Assembly (NCBI GenBank): GCA_903939515.1
Contig: CAJAHH010000144.1
Location: 1 to 34,372 of the forward strand
Direction of reading: 5' to 3'
From: an uncultured Verrucomicrobiota bacterium
GTDB taxonomy: Bacteria; Verrucomicrobiota; Verrucomicrobiia; Limisphaerales; UBA9464
DNA: 34,372 nucleotides
Within the stretch, counting starts at the first letter, position 1; the number at the start of each line of letters is the position of its first letter. The notes beneath the pieces were generated by a model that was not told the DNA's origin, did no database searches, and saw only the letters and a program-made list of their open reading frames with translations. This document shows, piece after piece, positions 25,558 to 34,255 of this stretch. Both the position numbers and the translations under genes were made by a program.

Positions 25558-27258
25558 TCAAACCGGCTCGGCGATGAGGTCGTAGTCGGTGTGGCCGATG
25601 ATGCGAACCTTGCAGAACTTCCCAATCGGCACCTTGCCCTGGATATACACGCGGCCATCGATGTCGGGCGCGTCGGCTTCACCGCGGGCGATCGTGTAGT
25701 GTCCCTTGAGGGCCATCACTCCCGTGTCTTCGCCTCGAATGAGTCCATGCTCCCAAGAGCTGATGTTGGCCTTAGACAGTTCCTTCGCCGACGCCTCGCC
25801 CTCGGTGATCACCTTCAGCGTCCGACCAACAAACCCCTCGGCGATGCCCACGGCGACACGATGCTGTGCGGCCATAGAAAGTTCCCGACGCTTCTGGCGG
25901 GTCTTGGGGGTCAGTTGCTTCTCCATCTTGCCGGCCACCGTGCCGTCCTCGCGGGAGTAAGCGAAAATGCCCAGACGCTCAAAGCGGGTCTCTTCGATGA
26001 ACTCAATCAAGGTCTTGAAATGCGCGGCCGTCTCGCCCGGGAAACCCACGATGAAGGTCGTTCGCAATGTGATGCCAGGGATGCCGGCCCGGATCCGGGT
26101 GATGAGGTCGCGAATGTACTGGCCCGAAGTTTCACGGCGCATCCGTGCGAGCATGTCGTCGTGAATGTGCTGCAAGGGCATGTCCACATACCGGGCCACC
26201 TTGGGGCACTCAGCGATGGTCCGGATCAACTCGTCGGTCCAGTGGGCCGGGTGGGTGTACAGAAGCCGGATCCAGAAATCGCCCTTCAGCGCATTCAACT
26301 CGCGCAGCAGCGTGCACAGCGTGGTGGCATCGACCGGCAGGGCCTGGGTGGCTGCTTTGAAGCGTTCTGGCGAAGAAATGGCCCGGCTGTGATTGGGACG
26401 CAGATCGAGCCCGTAATAAGTGGAATCCTGGGAGATGAGGTTGAGCTCGCGCACCCCGTCGGCGATCAAGGCCTTGGCCTCGGCCACGATGTCGGCCTGC
26501 GCCCGGCTGCGGTGGGATCCGCGCATCCGAGGAATGATGCAGAAGCTGCACGGATGGTTGCAGCCTTCAGCGATCTTCACATACGCAAAGTGCTTCGGAG
26601 TGAGACGGAAGCGCGGGGTGTCAAAATGCGGGATGTAGCTGGGTCGAACCGTGACATCCACCGAGGGAACCTCCGGTTGCTGGGCCGCAGTCAGGGCGAT
26701 GCGACTCTTGCCGAAACGATCGGTGCCACGGAGAGCCGTCTCGTCGGCATGGTCATGGGCCGGGGCTTGTTTTTCCAACTCCTTGAGGCGCCCTTTCACG
26801 CGAGCTCCCTGCGGTGCCTGCGGAGTCACTGCCTCGGCACCCACTCGGGAGGCCCTCTTGGCGATGGCCTCATTAACCAGCGCCCCCACCTGCTCCACCT
26901 GGTCAATGCCCATGAACACATCCACCTCGGGCATCAACTTGGGCAACTCGTCACGATAACGCTGCGGCATGCACCCGGACACGATGAGAGCCTGACCCCG
27001 ACGCGAGGCTTCGCGCAGGGCGCTGTACTCCAAAATGGTATCCACCGACTCCTCTTGTGCGGCGTCGATGAAGGAACAGGTGTTGACGATCACCGCGTCG
27101 GCTTGGGACGCATCGTTGACGATCTCAATGCCTTCTCTGAGGAGAGATCCGAGCATGATCTCGGCGTCTACCAGGTTTTTGGCGCATCCGAGGGAAATGA
27201 GTCCCACACGGCGGGGACGGGAGATCGGTTTTTTCGGCGCAGTCGGCGTCTTGCTCAC
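25558..27258 (-). CDS. rimO: Ribosomal protein S12 methylthiotransferase RimO (elongated)
   Basis: A 566-residue radical SAM enzyme that adds a methylthio group to an Asp of ribosomal protein S12. The N-terminal MTTase domain has its three cluster cysteines at about 25 (SLGCAKNLVD), 61 (NTCSFIDAA) and 96 (VSGCMPQRY). The radical SAM cysteines are Cys233, Cys237 and Cys240 (EGCNHPCSFC). The TRAM domain forms the C-terminus (VRIIGHTDYDLIAEPV). Typical RimO has about 430-460 residues; this one has an insertion of about 70 residues between the MTTase and radical SAM domains (about 135-205, polar and Ala/Gln-rich) and a shorter one before LLRELNAL. The GTG start at 27258 precedes the first motif by a short basic leader. 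Confidence 0.95.
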   Translation of the reverse strand: MSKTPTAPKKPISRPRRVGLISLGCAKNLVDAEIMLGSLLREGIEIVNDASQADAVIVNTCSFIDAAQEESVDTILEYSALREASRRGQALIVSGCMPQRYRDELPKLMPEVDVFMGIDQVEQVGALVNEAIAKRASRVGAEAVTPQAPQGARVKGRLKELEKQAPAHDHADETALRGTDRFGKSRIALTAAQQPEVPSVDVTVRPSYIPHFDTPRFRLTPKHFAYVKIAEGCNHPCSFCIIPRMRGSHRSRAQADIVAEAKALIADGVRELNLISQDSTYYGLDLRPNHSRAISSPERFKAATQALPVDATTLCTLLRELNALKGDFWIRLLYTHPAHWTDELIRTIAECPKVARYVDMPLQHIHDDMLARMRRETSGQYIRDLITRIRAGIPGITLRTTFIVGFPGETAAHFKTLIEFIEETRFERLGIFAYSREDGTVAGKMEKQLTPKTRQKRRELSMAAQHRVAVGIAEGFVGRTLKVITEGEASAKELSKANISSWEHGLIRGEDTGVMALKGHYTIARGEADAPDIDGRVYIQGKVPIGKFCKVRIIGHTDYDLIAEPV

Positions 27259-27336
27259 AGGACGCGTAGCCTAGCGGTTCAGCTCAAAGACCAGCAATCC
27301 CACAGAATTTTCTGTAGATCAATTCCGTGGGCCAGA

Positions 27337-27582
27337 TCACTGGCGCTCGTACTCCCCCTTATTGACCCGTTTGAAGACCGAGAATCCTGCTTTCTTGGCA
27401 TCGGTGGTCGACAGGGGCTTCAGGTGATGGGGCGTGCTGAAACCGGAGATCACCTTGCGGACGGGTTTGCGACAGGCCGGGCAAGCGGTCAGTTCGGGCG
27501 CGGTGATGGGTCGCCGGAGGGTGAACTGGCCACCGCAGGCGGCGCAGTTGCCGTCACAAAGTTCGTATTCGTAAATGGGCAT
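27337..27582 (-). CDS. FmdB-type zinc ribbon protein
   Basis: An 81-residue protein starting MPIYEYEL, the hallmark of the FmdB/CxxC_CxxC_SSSS regulatory-type family. Two CxxC knuckles (CAACGGQF and CPACRKP) would bind one zinc. The C-terminal VISGFSTP and the lysine/phenylalanine-rich tail fit the family. The frame is open far upstream (to 27891), but that part overlaps the divergent serB start and has no content. Function is unknown; some relatives regulate amidase or formamidase genes. It precedes rimO on the same strand by about 80 bp. Confidence 0.88.
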   Translation of the reverse strand: MPIYEYELCDGNCAACGGQFTLRRPITAPELTACPACRKPVRKVISGFSTPHHLKPLSTTDAKKAGFSVFKRVNKGEYERQ

Positions 27583-27751
27583 GACGCTCTCGAAGGGACT
27601 TGAGGAGGACCGCTGACAGGGCCAAGGATGAGCAACCCAACGTGCTCTCCAGCGGTCTCGACTGCGCCAACCTGACGGGTTTTCCGGCGAGGGCAATCGT
27701 GGAAACGGCATGACATCCCGCCCAAGGAGATCCCAGTCTCCACGCCGCATC

Positions 27752-28588
27752 ATGACCGAGCTTGTCATCCAGTCCACGACGCTGCCCGAGGCTGCCATCA
27801 CCGCCTTCGGCAACGAGTTAGGCCGCTCGCCCGACGCCACCCGTGGGCATTCAGCCCGCTGGCGGAAGGTTGCGGCCACTCCGGAGCTCAAGGCCTTGGC
27901 TGAATCCCATCAGGTGGATATCGCCTTCGTGCCTGAGAACCGACGCCGTGCGGATTTCAGCCTGCTGGTCATGGACATGGACTCGACCCTCATCACCATC
28001 GAGTGCATCGACGAAATCGCCGACCGCATTGGTGTAAAACCCCAGGTCTCGGCCATCACCGAAGCGGCCATGCGCGGCGAACTCGACTTTGCCGGTGCCT
28101 TGCGAAAGCGGGTGGCCTTGCTCGAAGGCCTAGAGGAATCCGCTCTAGAGGCGGTGTACGAAGAACGACTGCGACTCTCACCGGGAGCAGAGGAACTCAT
28201 TCGATTTGCCCAAGAGTCTGGCTGGAAAACCCTGCTGATCTCCGGAGGGTTCACTTACTTCACCCATCGACTTCAGGCGCGCCTCGGGCTCGACCACGCA
28301 ATGGCCAACACTCTTGAAACCCAGGCGGGACGTCTGACAGGTCGCGTGTTGGGCGACATTGTGGACGCGGACCGCAAGGCCACGGAGCTCCGCGCTTTGG
28401 CCGCGCGCCTCGGGGTCGAACCTTCCCGCGCCATCGCCATCGGAGACGGCGCCAACGACCTCAAGATGATGGGCGCTTCGGGCATGGGCATCGCCTACCG
28501 AGCCAAGCCGGTCGTGCGTCAACAAGCCATGCATGCGCTCAATTTCAGCGGGCTCGACGGAGTTCTGAATCTCTTCGCGCAAGACTAA
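27752..28588 (+). CDS. serB: Phosphoserine phosphatase
   Basis: A 278-residue HAD-superfamily enzyme making L-serine from phosphoserine in the last step of serine synthesis. The ATG at 27752 is preferred to 27710 because it starts at the family-like sequence MTELVIQSTTLPEAA. HAD motif I is DMDSTL with nucleophile Asp75 and acid/base Asp77. The cap has IECIDEIADRIGVK and MRGELDFAGALRKRV. Motif II is LLISGGFTYF, motif III is the Lys in DADRKATEL, and motif IV is AIGDGANDLKMM. The N-terminal regulatory region is shorter than in E. coli SerB. It is divergent from the FmdB gene and converges on the kinase gene. Confidence 0.94.
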   Translation: MTELVIQSTTLPEAAITAFGNELGRSPDATRGHSARWRKVAATPELKALAESHQVDIAFVPENRRRADFSLLVMDMDSTLITIECIDEIADRIGVKPQVSAITEAAMRGELDFAGALRKRVALLEGLEESALEAVYEERLRLSPGAEELIRFAQESGWKTLLISGGFTYFTHRLQARLGLDHAMANTLETQAGRLTGRVLGDIVDADRKATELRALAARLGVEPSRAIAIGDGANDLKMMGASGMGIAYRAKPVVRQQAMHALNFSGLDGVLNLFAQD

Positions 28589-28633
28589 CTCGCTGCGGTA
28601 GGTGCGGCTCTGAGGCCTGCCGGGATCCCGAAC

Positions 28634-31600
28634 TTAGGGAATCTTCTCTGGGACGATGGGTTGGGCCAAATCAGGATTTGCGACCCCCTCGTGGGCTAAG
28701 CCCGATTGCAAGGCGTCGAGGTCCCAAAGGTACGAGGCATGCACCACACTGGCAGCGAGCAGTCGCCGACCACGAGAATCCCAACTCAGTGAGGTGAGGC
28801 GCAGCTTTTCGGGCAACCGCAGTTGGGAAATCACAGATCCGTCCTGCGCTTGCAGCAAGTGGAGTGAGCGGGTTCCCAGTGCTACAGCCAATCGCTGACC
28901 ATCGGGAGTCACGGCCACGCGACCATAGACCCCCACTGGATCCAGCAACCGCTGCCACAGGATCTTTCCCGAATCCACATCCCATGCCACGAGCCCATGA
29001 GTCATGGTGCCAAAGAGCCTTCGGGACACCGGACAAAAGACCAGTTCACCGGCCTCGCCCAAGGCGGACAACTCTGGGGGGTATTCCAGCAACCGCACCC
29101 GGAACCCATCCTCGCAAACAACCACGGCCGGAGCGGCATCGATCCCCCAGCTGGCCAATAACTTTCCGCTCGTATGAATCGATCCGATGACACTGCGCGA
29201 CGGCAGCGAGACCGGCTGCCAACGACCTTGGGCATCGCACCAAAACGAGCCATTGGTCGACACAATCCAGGCTTCACCGGAGGGGGCGATATCTCCGCGC
29301 CCGGAATTGGGAAGCGGTTGACGCTCGATCAAACGCAATCGGGGCCGCGACGCATCGCCCTCCACGGCCAGTGTGATCCGGTTGCTCAGGCTCAGGGCCC
29401 ACAGCCGGGTTCCATCCGCCGAGAAGGACAGGTGCCGGATCATGCCGTCGTCGCATGGCCAATGCGCTGCTTCCTTGCGACCTGACTTGGGGTACAACCG
29501 AACGCCGTCGTAGGAACCACTGGCCCATCGGTCTCCCGCCGGATGAAAGCGGACCACCGCGGGGCCCGCGTTGGCCTCGGAAGGGACGTCGGGTGGCACC
29601 TCCGGAATTACGGACCATCCCGTGGGCGGGTCAAACCGCAGTAACTCCCATTGAAACTCATCCTTCCAGGCGATCCACCGCCCATCCGGCGACCACTGGA
29701 TAGCAGCGCCGGCCCCGGCGTACTCGGCCAACGGCGTCTCGCTCGACCAGTCCCAAATGCGGGATCGGCCATTGTACCCGCTCGAGAGAATCCAGGACGA
29801 ATCCGGCGAGAAGGCCAGTCCGAGAATGCCGTGATCTTCCTTGACCAACCGCTTCACCGGCGTTCGGTACCGATCAAAGCGACCGATAAATATCTGCATT
29901 TCTGAACACACCTGCAGAAGATCGCCATCGGGGTTCCACGCCAGCACCTGAACGGATTCGCCGGCGGGAAGCTCCATCCATCGTTCCACGCGGGCCGAAT
30001 CAAGATTAGCGAAGCGCACGATGGGATTGGTGGCGTTGATGGCCGCGGCCCAGTGCCCGTCGGGGCTGACCACCAGATCATGCGGAGGCACTCCGACCGG
30101 GACATGACGAACCACCCCCGGGTGATCGATGGGCAACAGGTCGAACGAATCATCGGCCCGCCCCGCCAGCAGCCACCGACCATCCGGAGTGAACTCACGA
30201 CCGAGGTATTTGGGATCTAGGCGCACCTGGAGCACCGATTGCCCCTGGGTCCGGGAGACGACGTGGAACCGTTCGGTAGAATCTCGAACGAGCAGCCAGC
30301 GACCGTCGAGGCTGACCGAACTAATAAACTCCAGGTTCAGGCCGGGCACCGGCGGCGGGAGGGAGGGTTTGCCGGCACCTCCTCGTACCGGAATCCCATC
30401 GATCCACCCATCGGTTCCCACTCTAAACAAGTGGCGTAGTTCCGGATCGAAGAGTCCTGCCGTGTGGGAAATCGAGCCCACAGGCCATCGCCGAGGTTCG
30501 GGCCCATCGAGTCGTGAGGGCGGACGCCAGGGTGTTTTTTCGGACACCAATTCGGGCACCAGCAACGCACTAGCGACCAACTCCCGGAGTTCGGGTTGCC
30601 CGGCACGCAAGGCAGTGGCTGCTCGCAAAGTAGCCAGTGCCCGAGACCGCTTGGCCGGGGAATCATCGTTGAGAATGTCCCGAGCCCGACTGAGAAGAAG
30701 AGCCACCTGTTGAGATTCGGAGTCCCGCCGGCGGTCCTGGACCTCACGAGAACGGAATCGCAGGGCGGCCGTCACACCAAGGCCCAAGATCCCCATCACC
30801 AAAACAGCGCCCGTGGCGCGAAGGAGAACTCGTTTCCGAACTTCCCGAGCCCGGAGTTGTCGGACCGATCGGCCTCCGCGCAGGAGTAATAGCTCGTCGC
30901 GCAATTCAGCGGCATCGCGATGACGTCGGGCCGGGTCGCGGGCTCCGAGGCGAAGAATGATCTCCTGGAACTCCCACTCGACGGTGTGTGCGGGCTGGAT
31001 CCACTCGGCCGGGGTCGAAGGGTAGTCGGCCAGACGTCGGCCGGTGGCGATCTCATACAAGACCATTCCTAGGCTGTAGAGATCAGCCGGTGGGAGTCCG
31101 GGGCCCTCCGGTGCGATGTACCCGGCGGTGCCCACGCAGCTGGATCCCTCGCGCGCCTCGCTCACAAGCCCCACATCGGCCAGACAGGCCCGGCCGTGGA
31201 GGTAGATGATGTTCGAGGGCTTAATATCCCGATGAACCAGACCTGCTGTGTGGAGCACCTCCAGAGCATCGGCCATAGCCAGGCCCACTTCGACACACTC
31301 AGCAATTTGCAGGCGGCCCCGGGTGATGAGGTCGACACGCAACGTTCGCGCCTGATAGGCATGCGTCCCTGCAATAGAGGGTTGAGCCGAATTATTAGTC
31401 GCGACCACCGCAGGCGCGGCAACCGAATCGGCCAACTCCATCACCGAATAGAAGAAGCCAGATTTTGCATCACAGCCCACCTGAAGAATAGGGACCAAGC
31501 TCGAACAGGCCCTTGAAATGGGCTCGTAGCGTCTCAATCCCTCGAACTCCCGATTGAAAGGCTGATCGCTCTCGAAGGACGAACGCCGGATCACCTTAAT

Positions 31601-31726
31601 GGCGCGCGCTGTCCCCAGAACCGTTCGCCCAAGCCAAACATCCCCGTAGGCACCAGAGCCTATCACCTCGATCAACTCATGATCTGGTATTACTGGAATC
31701 CCGCTCTGCGGATCGCTCGAAGCCAT
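28634..31726 (-). CDS. Ser/Thr protein kinase with C-terminal WD40-like beta-propeller
   Basis: A 1,030-residue membrane kinase. The Hanks-type domain covers about 17-280: Gly loop GSGAYGDV (23-30), ATP-binding Lys44, catalytic loop HRDIKPSN (165-172) and APE at YIAPEG. The Mg-binding DFG is DVG (184-186), which keeps the essential Asp. An insertion of about 35 residues separates VMELAD from RVDLITRGRLQIA. A transmembrane helix lies at about 305-325. The outer part (about 400-1020) contains WD40/TolB-like blades (LDGRWLLVRD, FTPDGRWLLAG, VSPDGHWAAAI, FSPDSSWILSSG, WSPDGRWIAWKD, VTPDGQRLAVAL). Kinase inside plus propeller outside suggests a sensor receptor. It starts 8 bp after the ECF sigma gene, so the two are co-transcribed; the sigma factor is a likely phosphorylation target. 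Confidence 0.93.
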   Translation of the reverse strand: MASSDPQSGIPVIPDHELIEVIGSGAYGDVWLGRTVLGTARAIKVIRRSSFESDQPFNREFEGLRRYEPISRACSSLVPILQVGCDAKSGFFYSVMELADSVAAPAVVATNNSAQPSIAGTHAYQARTLRVDLITRGRLQIAECVEVGLAMADALEVLHTAGLVHRDIKPSNIIYLHGRACLADVGLVSEAREGSSCVGTAGYIAPEGPGLPPADLYSLGMVLYEIATGRRLADYPSTPAEWIQPAHTVEWEFQEIILRLGARDPARRHRDAAELRDELLLLRGGRSVRQLRAREVRKRVLLRATGAVLVMGILGLGVTAALRFRSREVQDRRRDSESQQVALLLSRARDILNDDSPAKRSRALATLRAATALRAGQPELRELVASALLVPELVSEKTPWRPPSRLDGPEPRRWPVGSISHTAGLFDPELRHLFRVGTDGWIDGIPVRGGAGKPSLPPPVPGLNLEFISSVSLDGRWLLVRDSTERFHVVSRTQGQSVLQVRLDPKYLGREFTPDGRWLLAGRADDSFDLLPIDHPGVVRHVPVGVPPHDLVVSPDGHWAAAINATNPIVRFANLDSARVERWMELPAGESVQVLAWNPDGDLLQVCSEMQIFIGRFDRYRTPVKRLVKEDHGILGLAFSPDSSWILSSGYNGRSRIWDWSSETPLAEYAGAGAAIQWSPDGRWIAWKDEFQWELLRFDPPTGWSVIPEVPPDVPSEANAGPAVVRFHPAGDRWASGSYDGVRLYPKSGRKEAAHWPCDDGMIRHLSFSADGTRLWALSLSNRITLAVEGDASRPRLRLIERQPLPNSGRGDIAPSGEAWIVSTNGSFWCDAQGRWQPVSLPSRSVIGSIHTSGKLLASWGIDAAPAVVVCEDGFRVRLLEYPPELSALGEAGELVFCPVSRRLFGTMTHGLVAWDVDSGKILWQRLLDPVGVYGRVAVTPDGQRLAVALGTRSLHLLQAQDGSVISQLRLPEKLRLTSLSWDSRGRRLLAASVVHASYLWDLDALQSGLAHEGVANPDLAQPIVPEKIP

Positions 31727-31734
31727 AGAAAATT

Positions 31735-32379
31735 CTATTCCGGATCTTCTTCATGTCTCAGCTTCCCCAATTCGACCCGAAGCAGCTTTCCCACCCGATG
31801 CTTGGCCACATACACAGCCATGGTCGAAGTCTGAAGGTTGGCTACCACCGTCGAAATCGGAACTTCTCTCAAGACGTGCATCTCATAGATCAAGTACTGC
31901 TTCTCGGACACTTGCTCCCGAACCTGTTGCAGCGCCTTATTAATAAGATATCCCTCCCATTCTGAGGCCCATAGCACATCCAACTCGGGACGTTTTGGAT
32001 CTGGATGATCCGTCGCCACGGTTTCGCTCGAGTTCTCAAAGGGCGGCACCTGCGAAATAATCCGGTTCCAGCGATTCTGTTTACGGAGTCGGTCCACCAT
32101 CCTGCGCCGAACCAGCGTCATCAACCATGCCTTGAAACCGCCCTTCGAACCGTCATACCGAAACTGGGGCATTTGTTTGGCCACAGAAATCATGGTTTCT
32201 TGAACAACCTCTTCGGCCTCAATCTCAGAAAGCCCCGCCTTGAGACAAAACGAGTAAATCAAGCGCCAGTAGGTATCGAAGAACTCCTGCCATCCCTCCT
32301 GATCCTCTTGGTCCTTCAGGCGCAACAGAAGACTCTGTCGTGTCGCAAAAAGAGATTGATCATTAAAAAATCGAGACAT
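31735..32379 (-). CDS. ECF-type RNA polymerase sigma factor
   Basis: A 214-residue sigma-70-family protein with only regions 2 and 4. Region 2 spans about 25-95 (WQEFFDTYWRLIYSFCLKAG, EAEEVVQETMISVAKQ, GGFKAWLMTLVRRRMVDRLRK), typical of the core-binding and -10-reading helices. Region 4 spans about 140-205 with a diverged HTH (VPISTVVANLQTSTMAVYV, AKHRVGKLLRVEL). The linker contains FENSSETVATDHPDPKRPE. No anti-sigma gene follows; instead a membrane Ser/Thr kinase gene starts 8 bp downstream, resembling kinase-controlled ECF groups such as EcfP-PknT of Vibrio, where phosphorylation near region 2 switches the sigma factor on. Candidate targets are the many Ser/Thr residues in region 2 and the linker. 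Confidence 0.92.
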   Translation of the reverse strand: MSRFFNDQSLFATRQSLLLRLKDQEDQEGWQEFFDTYWRLIYSFCLKAGLSEIEAEEVVQETMISVAKQMPQFRYDGSKGGFKAWLMTLVRRRMVDRLRKQNRWNRIISQVPPFENSSETVATDHPDPKRPELDVLWASEWEGYLINKALQQVREQVSEKQYLIYEMHVLREVPISTVVANLQTSTMAVYVAKHRVGKLLRVELGKLRHEEDPE

Positions 32380-32440
32380 GGTCTAAAAGATTTTTAATAT
32401 TTACTTTAGTTTTTAGGTATTTAAAACATTTTTGTTCCAC
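32380..32440 (-). promoter_or_regulatory. A+T-rich promoter region of the sigma-kinase operon
   Basis: The 60 bp before the sigma ATG are far richer in A+T than the surroundings. On the minus strand GGAAC at 32438-32434 is a possible ECF-type -35 element, followed by T/A-rich DNA, suggesting autoregulation. I cannot define a -10 box with confidence. Confidence 0.3.
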
Positions 32441-32513
32441 TTCATTCGATGAAAGCAGTCACGCACTTCAAGTTCCGCCTTCCGCCTTGATTCGAGGGCC
32501 TGTAACCTCCGAC

Positions 32514-33740
32514 ATGCTATTTTCTGAACTGGGGCTGCAGGCGGCGATGCTCGATGCCGTTGCAGAGCTCGGTTACAAAGAGCCGACGCCCATTCAGGCT
32601 AGCGCCATCCCGCAGATACTCGAAGGGCGTGATGTCATCGGATCCGCACAAACTGGAACTGGCAAAACCGCCGCTTTCGCACTGCCCATCCTCAGCACAT
32701 TGGGCTCCCATGCTCCAGGACCGCGGTGTTTGGTGCTAGAGCCCACGCGTGAGCTGGCCGTGCAGACCTTTGAGAACTTTGAAAAGTTTGCTAAATTCAC
32801 TAACTTACGGATCGGACTGATTTACGGCGGCGTCGGCTATGGTAAACAACGCGACGACCTCCAGCGCGGCATGGATGTCATCGTAGCCACGCCTGGGCGA
32901 CTGCTCGACCACCTTGGCGAAGGCGCGGTGCGTTTGGATGGGGTGAAATTTCTGGTCCTCGACGAGGCTGATCGGATGCTCGACATGGGCTTCCTCCCGG
33001 ATGTGCGGCGCATCGTTCTCAAGTGCGGCAAAGATCGTCAGAGTTCCCTATTCTCGGCCACCATTCCCCCGGCGATCGAAACGCTGATTACTTGGGCGAT
33101 GCGGGACCCTATCACCATTGAAATTGGTGCACGGCGTTCCGTGGCAGACACCGTGAAGCATGTCCTTTACCCGGTGGCGGAGCTTCAGAAACCGACTCTG
33201 CTGGTCTCACTGCTGGAGAAAGTTGAATGGGAAAGCGCCATCGTTTTCTGTCGGACTCGTCGCGATGCCGACACGGTTGACGCCCTACTTAGGCGCAACA
33301 ACCACAAGGCGTCCGTCATTCATTCGGACCGTTCTCAGAAAGATCGGGAGCAGGCCTTGGAAGGTTTCAAAAGCGGAAAATACGAGGTTCTTGTGGCCAC
33401 CGATATTGCGGCGCGCGGCCTCGACATCGCGGACGTCTCGCATGTCATCAACTACAACGTACCGGAGCATCCGGAGGACTACGTTCATCGGATAGGCCGA
33501 ACCGGTCGCGCGATGAGTTCGGGCGACGCATTGACCCTATTCTGTGCGGGTGAGGCAGCCCAAGTGGCTTCAATTGAGCGCTACATTGGCAAGAAGGTAC
33601 AACGCGTGAAACTCCCTGAGTTTCCCTATACCTACACCGCCTTGTTCGATGAGGACAAACTAGGGCCTGCAACCGGTCGCAAGACCCAGGGGGCGCGGGT
33701 TGGAAAAGGTTATTTCTTCGGTCCCGCGCGACGGCGGTGA
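32514..33740 (+). CDS. DEAD-box ATP-dependent RNA helicase (RhlE-like)
   Basis: A 408-residue RNA helicase acting in ribosome assembly or RNA decay. The ATG at 32514 (MLFSELGLQAAML) fits the family start; the frame is open 27 bp further upstream. Motifs in order: Q motif GYKEPTPIQ, Walker A AQTGTGKT, PTRELA, TPGRLLDHL, DEAD (VLDEADRMLDMGF), SAT (LFSATIPP), then the second RecA domain with IVFCRTRRDAD, VATDIAARGLDI and HRIGRTGR. The short C-terminal tail is basic (GARVGKGYFFGPARRR), typical of RhlE-type proteins. It is divergent from the sigma factor gene across about 130 bp. Confidence 0.94.
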   Translation: MLFSELGLQAAMLDAVAELGYKEPTPIQASAIPQILEGRDVIGSAQTGTGKTAAFALPILSTLGSHAPGPRCLVLEPTRELAVQTFENFEKFAKFTNLRIGLIYGGVGYGKQRDDLQRGMDVIVATPGRLLDHLGEGAVRLDGVKFLVLDEADRMLDMGFLPDVRRIVLKCGKDRQSSLFSATIPPAIETLITWAMRDPITIEIGARRSVADTVKHVLYPVAELQKPTLLVSLLEKVEWESAIVFCRTRRDADTVDALLRRNNHKASVIHSDRSQKDREQALEGFKSGKYEVLVATDIAARGLDIADVSHVINYNVPEHPEDYVHRIGRTGRAMSSGDALTLFCAGEAAQVASIERYIGKKVQRVKLPEFPYTYTALFDEDKLGPATGRKTQGARVGKGYFFGPARRR

Positions 33741-33851
33741 TTTCGACGGTCCGACCGGCTGCTTTGCTTCGTCAACGTCACAGAGAAAAAGCATCAGCAC
33801 TGCCGCTGGAGGAGACAGCTTTTGTCTGACCCCCTCGTTCATCTTGGGCAG

Positions 33852-34067
33852 ATGAATCGATGGAAACTATGGACTGAGCGCGCATCACCAGAGCGTCTCA
33901 TCGCCCGTTTTGGCACAGCACATCTCGTCCATTGCAATGGAGCGCGTTATGAACTCCGTGGTGGCAATGATTGGGACTTTGCTGCCGCTCAGGAATGGGT
34001 TGCCCATTTTCTTCACGAAGCAGTCATTGATCGGCCGCTCACCCCGCGTGGCTATGTTCATCGGTAG
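33852..34067 (+). CDS. Hypothetical small protein
   Basis: A 71-residue ORF, MNRWKLWTERASPERLIARF, then GTAHLVHCNGARYELRGG and AAAQEWVAHFLHEAV. It reads as a genuine small soluble protein: amphipathic helices at both ends with a beta-hairpin-like centre. I have an impression that similar short proteins occur in Verrucomicrobia, but I cannot name a family. The frame is open to a TTG at 33822; I prefer the ATG at 33852. It lies 111 bp after the helicase gene on the same strand. Confidence 0.5.
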   Translation: MNRWKLWTERASPERLIARFGTAHLVHCNGARYELRGGNDWDFAAAQEWVAHFLHEAVIDRPLTPRGYVHR

Positions 34068-34088
34068 CCCCCCTAAGTGCACGGGACT

Positions 34089-34241
34089 AAAACCCTTTGC
34101 CTGTGGGAGATTACGGAGCACTGCATGCGTCCACGGTTTTCAAACTGGCAGGTTTCCCCGGTTTTCATGCCGTCGCAGACATCTGTCTGGATGAGGCAGC
34201 ACTTTACCAAGAGCACGGAACAAAACCCTTTGCCTGTGGGA
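34089..34241 (+). repeat. 20-bp direct repeat pair (133 bp apart)
   Basis: AAAACCCTTTGCCTGTGGGA occurs identically at 34089-34108 and 34222-34241. The pair brackets the right copy of the 48-bp repeat, so a larger composite repeat unit is possible. Confidence 0.75.
34134..34181 (+). repeat. 48-bp long-range direct repeat, right copy
   Basis: Matches 942-989 at 42 of 48 positions in the same orientation, including both internal CGGTTTTCA nonamers. It is non-coding as far as can be seen. Confidence 0.75.
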
Positions 34242-34255
34242 CATGCGTATTCCGA

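Noticed and set aside
27583-27891. N-terminal extension of the FmdB protein
   Set aside because: The frame is open, but the family begins at MPIYEY and the extension overlaps the divergent serB start.
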